A program made the translations under genes and the position numbers. From assembly GCA_019915015.1 (NCBI GenBank), contig JAHBBC010000039.1:186001-250000 (forward strand): a DNA stretch of 64,000 nt. Direction: 5' to 3'. A model generated the notes under the pieces. That model saw only the letters and a list, made by a program, of their open reading frames with translations, searched no databases and was not told where the DNA came from. This DNA is from Auriscalpium vulgare (Eukaryota > Basidiomycota > Agaricomycetes > Russulales > Auriscalpiaceae). Positions 37,246-47,463 of the stretch are shown piece by piece. Every line of letters starts with the position of its first letter. Positions within the stretch are counted from its first letter, which is position 1.

Positions 37246-40200
37246 GGCACTCTCCTCGTCGTGCACGCGTGTGGTGTGTGGCGGCGGTCGGCCCGACGGC
37301 GGTCTGTTTGGCTTGGTGAGCGAGGCCAAACAGCGTGTGGTGCGCAGGACCGGGGCGCGTCGACAGCGCATGCTCGCCTCGAACCGCGGCAGGCATGCTG
37401 AGCTCGGTGGGCCTGTGCCTGTATCGGTGGCCCCAGCTTCGGACTCGTCACAGTACGCCCGCGACAAGGCCTTTCGAGCAGCGCTCGCTCAGTATACGGC
37501 GACCCCGCCTTCTGACCACGGTCCCGCACCTGGGACTGCACCGGTCAGCCTCCCTTCGCTCGCAGTTGCATCAAAGTACGTACTGTCATCCCCACTCCTC
37601 GCAGTACGGCCACGGCATTGCCTCAGCGGTCGTTTGATCTGGCTGCACAGTCGCTTACCACTCGCTTGCCCGATGTGTGTCGCCCTGCCCGCGTGATGCT
37701 CAGCATACTCCGTCGCGACAGCCGCGTACCACCAACGAAACGCAATTACCCGCTGTCTCCATCTCCCGTGACTCTAACATGGTTCTCTTGCACACGCCGG
37801 TCTCTGACAACGCGCCGCGGATGCCAAGTTTCATCGTCGTCAATCTGTCGCGATTTCCCAGATGCCCGGCTTATACCTCCAGTACTTACAGCACGCGCGA
37901 GACTGCCTGTATTCGCCTTCTCCCGTTCTCTCAGTCAGGCTAGCTTTGGACCCCACAGCTGGCACCAACGCGGCAGCACATATACAGGCGTCGTGATCCC
38001 ATAACCTCGAGCTCGACACGGACGGGGCTCATCCACATCGTTCGATAGCGTCCGACACGAGCGCAGCCGTCCTCCCCGTAGTCTCGGAATCCGTCGTTGG
38101 AGTCGACCAAGATCGTGGCGAGCGCGCGCGCGTGGCCGTGCACTCGGACGTCATCGTCCCTAATACGAGCAAGTTTAACCATACTGTGCGGTGATGAACA
38201 AGAAAGCGTACCTTGAGCATGATGCATGATGCATGATGCTATCCATACCCGCGCGGCATGCGTCTGCCATTGCCTGCGAAACGACTTAAACTTTGTATGC
38301 GCTTAGTATTCAAGATCGGCTGGAAGGTGGTTGGCATCAATATCGGTCGGCCAAATGAAACGTACATCTGAACGCACCTGAGGAGTCTAGGCAGTCGTGC
38401 GCGTCCCATTGAACATTCCATTTGCCCACGCAACACGTCGTGACGTCCTGTCCGCATTTGATCTGATCGCCCACCGTGCTCATCGCCCCATAAACGCGGC
38501 GCGCTTCCCAGCTTGCAGTCGCCCTATGGCGCCGCGCGATCCTGGGTAGCACCTCGCCGTGCGTTTCAAAACGGCGGGGACATGGCCTGCGCGCGCGTTT
38601 GACGACCTGGCGACTTAGCGTGGTGATCGAGGTGCTGCCGAGGCGAACGCGCGTCTTGAGGAGCAGGAAGGCGTCCCATACGTCCGCGTTGCGGGGCAGA
38701 GCTGCGACGTCGGGGTGGAGCTGCGAAGTCGGGGTACGACGCGCGCAGGGAGAGGGGTGGGGTGATGAGCGTGGGCGGGTGCGTGGACGATCGCGGCGTG
38801 CGCGAAGTATCCTCAGCGGAGAATATCGATCCTTATGTCAGAGAGAGAAAAAGGAAGTCGATAGCTACTCACCAGGCGGTTGTTGTGTGAGTCGATGGAG
38901 TTCGTTCACCGTCAAGCGCGCAGACGCAGAAGGAGGCGGCGGAAAGAAGGTCGCAGGCCGAACTGCGTATGGCTCGCAGTGTGTGAAGGCATCGCAGGAC
39001 GCACGAGCAGCGGGAAGCGCACGGATGAAGTCGACGTGGGAGGGTACCAGTAGAGCGCGACTGTCAACCGAACAGGCGCTGCAAACAGAGATGGTGAGGT
39101 AGAGCAAGGCAACTGTCGAAGACACGACTCACGATGGTAGAGCGCAGTTCCTTCGAAGGGCCAGGGTGCTGTCAGGACGGTCGAAGTCGAATCATGGCTG
39201 CAATCGCGCTAGGGCGGCTCTTGGTTGTTGCTCAATTGAGACTGCCCGCGAAGATGGACAGACAGAACTTTGAGGAATGACATAGGATGGCAGAAGAGTC
39301 CCTATCAAAGGAGCTGAGAGCATCACTCAAGGTGCGTCCGGCGGGTGGTGGAAGGAAGGAAGGCCAGGCTCGATTCGATTCGGCGACCAAGTCGCACGGC
39401 CGAGCACGTCGCACCTTGACACAGCCCACAGCTTGAAGCAACTATCTACCGGACTCTGACTCTTGGCACACCTCTGTCACGATGGTATCGATCTCGGCAC
39501 AGAGGATTAGTGGTACGTCCAATCATTCGTGGCCTGTTACAATGTAACTCACCTTGGTGTCGACACACAAGGACGACGCGCTACGATGCGCAAAACTGGG
39601 CAGCCGTACCACCTCCTCAAGACGTCGAGATGAACATCTAGGAGACGAGGGTCTGCTCAGTATAATTCGAGTATTGGATGCGCAGAAGTCTGGGGGTGCG
39701 TCGTCCTCCGACGTTTTTGTCTTTGCGCTCACTGATGACTTGCATAGTAGAAATCTTCACTCCATTCGACCGACAGTCATCTTCCATACCGGCTCCTCAC
39801 ACATCCCGCGGACTTTACACCACGACCCGCCCGATTCCCTCTTTTTCATTCGTCTCGAAGAGATCGGTATCTGCTCTCCACATTCCGCCCACCTTCCACT
39901 CCGTCTCTTGGGAACCCCGTCACACATGGATGTGCCTCACCAGGATGGAGGCGCCTGACAAAGACTCAGGCACTCCTGAAGAATCGTAGGTAGATTGCTC
40001 TGTCGCATTCATGGTCATGTACTCACCAACGCCCCGCGCAGGTCATCAACGGTTGCTCCCTCCCGTCTTCTCGATGGCTCGCTGGAGACATGTCAACGTC
40101 AAGCCCTGCTCTTCCCAAGCCAGTAAAAGCAGGCCAGAGGACTGAATCACACGGGCCCAGAGGTGCCAGAGGTACGCAAATCTGTATTCATCGTTCGGAG

Positions 40201-40960
40201 ATGTACTGAAGACCTGACTGCACAGCAAACCTCGACCTTTCTCAGCCATGAGGATCCGCTGGCGTTCAATACCACCGTCATTCATCGCTGTTGCACCAAG
40301 ACGCTGGCGACAGAACGTGCGCAAGACTGACTGCCCTGCGCGAGCAGGACGAGGTTGCGGGCGGCAACGTGTAGAAGTCGACGGCGATGGCGGTGAGAGT
40401 TAAACAGGGTTGCGTAAAACGGTATGTTCTCGCCCTTTCGCTCGCGCGTCGCTTTCTCATTTCCACCCAGGCTCCCAGCTCGATGGACCGAAGCTCGTAG
40501 TTCTGGTAGTTCTTTGTATGCATGGCACCAACAACATTGTTTGCCTTCCGACTCGCATCCTTTCTTGCGCGAACACTACTGTACCGCGACAAATCGCTCG
40601 TCACGACCCGGGACGTTCAAATTTGAGCCGCAAATGCTGGACTCGCTGTTGTGCGGATAGGGCGGGCGGCGAAGGCTGTGTCTTGCCGAGGCCTCGTGCC
40701 CAAAGACTCGCAGCGGCGCGCATGCCTTCCTCGCAAGCCGAACGCGCGCGGCACAATACGAAGGTCCCCTGCTCGACATCGGGGCATGGCAGAAAACGAA
40801 ACATACTGCTACAGACTCACTGCGAATGACGTTAGGTATGCGCGCGAAACTACGGGGCATGGGAAGCGGGCGTCTGATCGCATCGCATCGCATCGCAGAA
40901 GTCGGCTGACGAACACAGGTACGCTGCACGGCTGAGCGCTGATTCTTATCGTCCATATGC
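37246..40960 (-). pseudogene. Partner module, copy A4, head to head with the plus-strand MLKL-like gene
   Basis: This is the A-oriented module upstream of the gene at 41,066. Compared with A2 it lacks about 270 bp covering the acidic C-terminal piece (junction near 37,255). Recognisable pieces are the H.AQGTL-type region at about 38,200, the FCASNTRIILSRPSSPR piece at about 39,600-39,700, and the KANNVVGAMHTKNYQNYELRS / IELGAWVE exon at about 40,460-40,560. The piece FVLCRARSACEEGMRAAASLWARG (40,601-40,804) is open and continues into QQRVQHLRLKFERPGS. Of all copies this head is the least broken. Confidence 0.4.
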
Positions 40961-41065
40961 GTCCACAAGGGTCTACAAGGGTCCACAGCGCCGCCAATCT
41001 CTTTTCTCGTCGCCCACGTACCCTACGCTCCAACATCGTCCTCAACCGCATCCACTACTACCAAC

Positions 41066-43966
41066 ATGCGTCTCGCTATACGCGGATCGACAACTATCGT
41101 CCAACAAGCCTCGTCTACAACGTTCTCAGTCCAGAGGACCCCGCGCCCGGCCGACTCGCCCGTCCTCGACACGGCGGTCACGCTGGCCCAAATGTTCGGT
41201 CAGGTCGGGACTCTGGTGCCCATACCCGCGGTGTCGGCTGCCGCAACGGCTCTCCTAGGCGTCTTGGACGCATATACGGTACGTGTCCGTCGCGCTTGAA
41301 CTTGATAAATTAGCGCTCAGCGTGATGCAGCGCGTTCAAGCCAATCGCGATCGCTGCTTCCGCCTCGCGCAGCGGGCTTTCACGATTCTGTGCGAGCTCC
41401 AGGAGGCAATGGAGGGTAGATGGGAAGACGCACCTCAAACATTGCTCGATAATGTTGTAAAGTTCGAGCGGTAAGTTCGTGCATGTATGTTGAAGTTCTC
41501 GTGACTGATTTTCTGCAGCGTGCTCCTTTCCTTGCGAGACGCCATGAAGCAAATTGCTTCCGCCAGTGTCGCCCGACGAATCTTGTCCGGGTCGAAATTC
41601 TCGGGCCTCCTCGATAACCACGAGGGCCGTTTGCACGATATGCAAATGTCTTTTCAGGCAAGAACATCTCTATGATGTTTTGAACATCCACCAATATTAA
41701 TTCAGGCATGGGTATAGCTTGTGTCTATGGTTGCAGTGCAGTGTGCACTTCACACGCAATCGGGACAGCTGTTGGATATACAAGGAGCTTTGCTCTCGAG
41801 CCAGACAAATAATTCTTCAGTGTCCAAAGACAACTTTGGGGTATGCAAGCATTCTGATTTGAGTTCTGTACTTCTTATGTTGACTGTGTGATTTGCAGTT
41901 CCCCAGATTTCATCAGTCCGCTGTCCAGCTTCAAAGGATGAATAACAGAGCAATTGGATGGTTCTCAGGTACAGCAGAAGGAACTGTGAATGGACAGAAG
42001 GTGTTAGTGAAGACATACAGCGGTCAAGACATTATGACATCAAAGAAGGTGCATTTGACTGGTATTCATGTGATGTTTTGCTGACATAGCATGTCATTTG
42101 AAGCAATGGCAAAAAGAAGTCAAAATGTTGCAGAGGCTCTTGTGTGTTGTTTTGGTGCATAATGTGGCTGATATTCCTGACCTCTATGAATCAAGTCATG
42201 CCAATCTTCCACACTTAATAGGATACTCTGATGATGAAACACCTAACCCATTTATCTTACTAGAAAATGGTCTGAATGATGTTCCTCTAAATCATTTCAT
42301 ATTCTCACCTCATACTTGCAGTGCCAACATATGAATACACATCATACATTCATGATGTTGCTCAAACTGAAAAGTCAGACATGGCTATACACAAGCTTGT
42401 TCAAGCAGTATGTCAGTTTTTACATGTAGAATGATATTTCAACTTATGCGCCATCCTCTAGTCCATTGATGTTTTTGTATGTCCATCATACTCTAACCAT
42501 ACTCTAACAAATTGATAATCTCATATATGATGGCATGTAGTCTGCTGCATCATTCATTGCACAAAATTTGTCTTTTGATAAGAGTCAAATATGCTTATTC
42601 ATTGAGGTACATTTGGAAATTACTCATCTGAAGATGGTTCTAATTTGATACACTGATTTTTAGAATAGTACATTTGTGGTTGACAGCAGAAACCACAAGG
42701 TCATAGTTGGGTTGCCAGACATTGGCAATGACACCCAATTACGACCAGTGACAATGTCAGCTTTGCCGTCATGGTCTGTGGACGAAGAGTATATGAGGAG
42801 AAATTATGACTTGATAAGACTTATTGCTGCTAAAGTTGGTCATACTGTGAGTGCATCAATTGACCCTTTATACTATACTGATACAGAGGACTAATCATGA
42901 ATGGCCTAGTTAGAAGGAAAGATATCTAATGGGCGATATCTCTGTATGCCTGTTTACCGTGTGAACGCAATAATGGTGCTTATGGAAGGTGGTCAAGATA
43001 GCTTAGGTGAGCTTTATAATTTAGTCTCAAAGTATTTTTTAAAGCAATATGCAGTTGGCTACTCGCCCTTCTCGCCCTACTCGCCCTATTATAAAGGAGG
43101 GAGCTATCCATTTGAATTCCTCATGGACCTACCGGCACAATCACGGCTGGGAGACATTGGCTACTTCACAACCAACAGTCCTATTTTTACCCGGTTATTC
43201 AATGTCTTTGACCAGGACCCTACAGCACATTATCAGATAGATGTGTTAGAGGCATCTGTGACACAAAATGGATATGAGATAGGGAAAATGAGCACCCCTA
43301 TCTTCCAGGAGGAGCCTTTTCACCAGTTGGAAAGCTTAGGGGAGAGAATGTATGAATAATCTTTTTCCTCTCTGTATATTCTAAAATATTGTTTCAGATT
43401 CAGCGATACTATTCATTTTCCACCCCCTATATCTGGCACTACTCGAAGAATAGTCTCTGTGGCCTATATCTGTAGCATCAAAACGGCTCACATAGATATA
43501 AACTCTATATGGAATGGTTGTGAGCCAGTAGGGCAGGAATTACACCCTATGAAAGGTGATGCTATTTACTCTCGTAAACAATATATCTACTTATGTACCA
43601 TCATCACAGTTACACGAGCATCAACCTCTGCCAGATATTGGCTTGACTGCCTAGCCATAAATAATCAACAGCCTCAAATAGGCACATTGAGGCCAGCAGA
43701 ACTAGAGTTCAACTTGGTGGTCATGGTGGATCCGGTCATCAATAGCCTTCAAGTTCAGCTAGCACTGGCTCCAAATAATGCAACCTGGAGCTCTCAGTAC
43801 CACATATCACTCACTCCTTTGGAGACAAGAGGACCTTAGTAAGTCATCAAAGTTTGCATAAACCTTGGATAACTGAAAATGATCGTCACTTTTCAGTTAT
43901 GTATTGAGAGCTTTGAGTGAAAATCGGCAACCTGATGGAAGATTTGGAATTTATCGAAGTAAATAA
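41066..43966 (+). CDS. MLKL-like four-helix plus pseudokinase-like protein, diverged paralogue
   Basis: A 14-exon chain with consistent phases gives 2,085 nt and 694 residues: 41066-41278, 41331-41470, 41519-41657, 41742-41840, 41899-42048, 42104-42141, 42196-42269, 42322-42407, 42541-42606, 42664-42846, 42910-43349, 43398-43555, 43610-43838 and 43897-43966. The four-helix region is close to the minus-strand genes (LRDAMKQIASASVARRILSG), while the rest is strongly diverged. The beta-3 lysine is kept (VLVKTYSG), and HRD and DFG are absent. The C-terminal domain keeps FEFLMDLPAQSRLGDIGYF and INSIWNGCEPVGQELHPM. Two oddities: exon 2 must use a downstream acceptor because 8 nt are missing at its usual start (41,321), and intron 3 has a GC-AG donor (GCAAGA at 41,658). 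Confidence 0.75.
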
Positions 43967-45400
43967 AGGTAAGTTGTTATCACAATGAGTAAATGTTTAT
44001 CTAACTCAAGATAAGAGGCTGCCAATGTGTGGAGCCAGGGTGTTGGCAGTTCCTGTGACCCGTAGCCAGCAGGGGTAGTGATATTTTTACCTGTTAGGTG
44101 TAGGCATTAGGTTGGAGCCGTTGCTATCACCCGGACTAGTTCAGGCTGAGTAATTACTCTGATGTTACGATTCCTTCGAATCATTTCTTATATAGTCTAC
44201 ATACAGCATTTTTTTGACCCATGCAACGACTATCTCAGTCGCCTTTTTTGGAAATTCACTCCCACGCTTTGTTGACCAACGAGTCCTGACGGCTCCTGAG
44301 AGTCAAGATTCAGTGGGAAAAGAAAGGACCATTTGCTATTGCACATGCATCTGGGACAAGGACAGTAGTATAGGCTGTATCAGAGTAGAAGTACAGTACT
44401 ATCTCCCAACTTCTTGAAGGAATTTGATACTTATAACAGTGGGTGGGGCATGGTCTGTGAGTACTCTGAAATACTTGGGGATTTTATTGACCAAGTCTTG
44501 GAGCGCTATTAAGCACACTCCATTCTTTTGGGCTAAAACAAATAAATAATGAATATATATATTGAATGCAGCTTACCTATGGCTTCAAAAAATAACATAG
44601 TAAATGGGGAAAGTAATGGTAGACACTGATCTCATTTTGCCTGTGCATCTACAGCAGTCAGAGCATGCCAAATGTATTCAAATGTAGTCCAGATATGTAT
44701 ATCAATACTATTTCAACAGCATAAATACTAAATAAATTGTGTTTGAGAAGAATTGAGGGGGGGCTTGGGTCATGGAAAAAATAATATAAGTCTTGAAGTG
44801 CTCAGAGCTATCTGTGTACAAATTTTGGTTGCTTAGGTAAAGAAGATCATGACTACAGGATATTCCTTATCAGATACTTTCTCGGTTTGTGGTTCCGTCC
44901 AGCTGGCAATCCAATAGACTGGGCTTAGTAAAGTCAGTATATATAGGGTCTACATGTAAGTCTACATCATACATGTACTGTATGGTTGTCAATGGCTTTT
45001 CCCAGGGCCTACAGAAAGGATTATATACCAGCGCAAATGATTAAAAATAGCATTTCTTGGGACCGTGGGAATATGTTGACGCGTGGGAATGGATATCGAC
45101 TAGGAACTGACGCCCCCAAATATATTCCGATTTCTCCGTATTATTCCCTATTTTTCCAAGCCCTACTGGCAGCTATTCGTAGTACCGGTAACCATTTTAA
45201 ATGGTTTATTTCCGTCCCGTACCCGTGTGAACCGACGCGGACTGAATTTTTTCAACATTTTACCAGATTTTAGCCGATTTTTCTGTGGCCAACAGGATCA
45301 CAATAATTTTACCGTCGGAATCATTTTAAATATCTCCTACGACAACCCATTTAAAAAAATATCCTTATCGGTCAATCCTTGAAACTAGCACACCGATAGT
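43967..45400. other. AT-rich intergenic region without a supported gene
   Basis: Sequence composition changes sharply to AT-rich after the stop of the plus-strand gene. Open frames at 44,214-44,417 and 44,986-45,273 show no recognisable domain. A TATATATAG box lies at about 44,937-44,946, and a short near-palindrome accattttaaatggt at about 45,191-45,205. No repeats shared with the rest of the window were noticed. Confidence 0.4.
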
Positions 45401-45406
45401 CATCTG

Positions 45407-45598
45407 ATGCAGAGGCTTAGTCGAGCTTGCGAGACGCAGCCTCTGCGAGGGCTAGCTAAGACACGTGACGTCGCGATGCAGCGACGTGATGCAATGAAGC
45501 AAGCGCGCGAGAGCGCGAATAAGGAAGTCGCATCGCGTCGGGGAAGGTCGAGCTTCTTCGACCTCGACCACCTCGTTCCCCGACGCTCTCCGCTTTAG
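45407..45598 (+). CDS. Short basic ORF upstream of the glycine-rich gene
   Basis: A 63-codon frame rich in Arg, Lys and Ala ends 29 nt before the glycine-rich ORF. It could be an upstream ORF of the same transcript, a separate small gene, or chance. A 9-bp stem (gcagaggct at 45,409-45,417 with agcctctgc at 45,438-45,446) overlaps its start. No domain recognised. Confidence 0.25.
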   Translation: MQRLSRACETQPLRGLAKTRDVAMQRRDAMKQARESANKEVASRRGRSSFFDLDHLVPRRSPL

Positions 45599-45845
45599 TT
45601 TTTCGATCCAACCCACTGAAAGCAACAATGACTACTGGTAATCTAGGCAACAACTCGGGCAACATCACTAGGCGCACGTCTATGCCTGTTCCGGGACAGC
45701 AGGTGAACGTTAGCGGCTCTCTGGCAGGTGTCACGGGCGGTCCGGCCGGAGGCACTGGTAGCGGAAACACGTCAGGAGGGACAGGATCGGGGTTAGGCTT
45801 CGGAAATGCGAGCGGTAGTGGCACAGGAGGAGCTGGCGGAAGCGG

Positions 45846-47002
45846 TGATACGCCCCCAGCGCGGGTGGCTTCTGTTTTCGCATTTTTGGCACGTTCTATC
45901 GCCTCAACATCGACTATCGCAACACATCGCGCTCGCAGTTCCAGCCAAGACGCTAGCACACTTGTAGCAACACGGGCCTATACTCCTTGACGTCTCCATC
46001 GATTCTCTACCATCCAGGCCACGCAGGATGATTGCACAAGTCCCCAAGTCATGTGTACACGCCCACCAAGTCACCAAGACGTTCTGAGCCAGCCATTAGC
46101 ATTCTGTGCGCACGTCGCAATGTCTCGCGCATACATCCACATGTTGCCCTCGCCTCCCACCTCGTTCCCAGAGCGTCCTAGCGTGGCGCAGCCCCTCGAC
46201 ACGTCACCCACAGGTCCCAGGGTCCGGTCTAGATGCAGTGTCTCAGAGCAATGTTCCGGTTTGATGGTTTCCGATACGTCGCGATCCGCATATCTCGGAG
46301 TTTCACATGGAGATAGCACAGCCTTGCTGTTCCGATACGTCGCGATGCTTGTTTCTGATTGGATACGCCTTCTAGAATGTCTCACTATCCCCATACTTAC
46401 CAGATGACTCACAGTAGCCACAGAGACATGTTTCCCGTGTATATCTGTTGGTAGCTAGGTCACTGAATATCAGACAACTTCTCCCCTCCAGAGTCAACGT
46501 CTCAAACCTTTGCAACATCGTTTTATCGCGTTCAACATCGACCTCGACCTTCAACTTCGCAGCGCCCAAGATTATAGCCTTCACCTTCGCAGAGCCCACG
46601 TTTACAAGCCTTCAACTTCGCAGAGCACATTGTTTTCACCTCGTCCAGCGTTATCGCGTTACGTCGCGACCTTCGTATCACCTTGTCCCCTTGTCCCCTC
46701 ATCCTCGCCTTTGCTCCCCCATCGTCTCAGCCCTCCAGCAAGGTATTCTCAAGCTCGCTACACATCGCAACGTCCTGTTCCGCACCAGCAGTGTCGACTT
46801 CCATCCCAGATCACCTTGTCCATCGTCCTATCGCCCTCCAAGTCACCTAGCGACTTCCCCCCAGCGTTCACGCCTCTCCCCGAGTCATCTGTAGGTCCTG
46901 GGACGCGCCCCCAACCTGTTACTAGCACCGCTCGAGCCAGCAGGAGTTGGTTTTGTGGTTTGTTTTGCCATCTGACCGCCTGTGCGCCGAGATAGGTCAT
47001 CA
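45846..47002 (+). repeat. 5' LTR
   Basis: Begins TGATACG and ends GGTCATCA, giving a 4-bp terminal inverted repeat TGAT/ATCA. Identical open frames of 148, 161 and 118 codons (two plus, and one more plus) occur in both LTRs; these are chance frames or leader sequence, not recognised genes. Tandem TTCAACTTCGCAGAG and CACCTTCGCAGAGCCC motifs lie at about 46,550-46,630. Confidence 0.95.
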
Positions 47003-47025
47003 TTTGTGGAGCCCACCGCGAGGGG
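47003..47025 (+). promoter_or_regulatory. Candidate primer-binding site
   Basis: Directly after the 5' LTR comes ttTG then TGGAGCCCACCGCGAG. A TGG-starting segment a few bases past the LTR is the expected place and form of a site pairing with the CCA end of a tRNA. The tRNA cannot be named without comparison. Confidence 0.5.
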
Positions 47026-47463
47026 CACTACCAGGATTGCTTCAGATCACTCTCGTTCATCTTCCACACCCCTACACATCGACATCGCTATCCTACTCGA
47101 GTCTCCTCCCTAGCCGCAGAACTTCGCGAATCGTTTGTCGTTTGGCCCCCCAGTCCAGGAGAACTCTTTTCCTCAGTCCCTAGTCCATTTGCGACACACA
47201 ACAACCTTCCTTCCGACCTTCTCAGTGATATCAACCTCCTAGATCCATTAGAAGACTCTCCACCGTTTCCAGGAAGCTTCCCATCGTCGCCTCGCCCCTT
47301 GTTACATCCCGTCACATCGCGCACTCCGCCTTCGCCATCGCCCCAGCCTATTTCCACACCTCCAGCCATCACCAGTCGTCTTCCATCGCCCGCCGTTTAT
47401 ATCGCGAACCGTCGCACACACACCGTTCAAGTCCCTATCACCAATCCCCAACCTTTTATCGCG

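Noticed and set aside
44986..45273. 95-codon frame in the AT-rich spacer
   Set aside because: No domain, no splice or promoter support beyond a TATA-like run, and composition like its surroundings.
46051..46995. Open frames of 118, 148 and 161 codons repeated at 53,765-54,709
   Set aside because: They lie wholly inside the LTRs and are copied with them. No domain, and overlapping frames on both strands.
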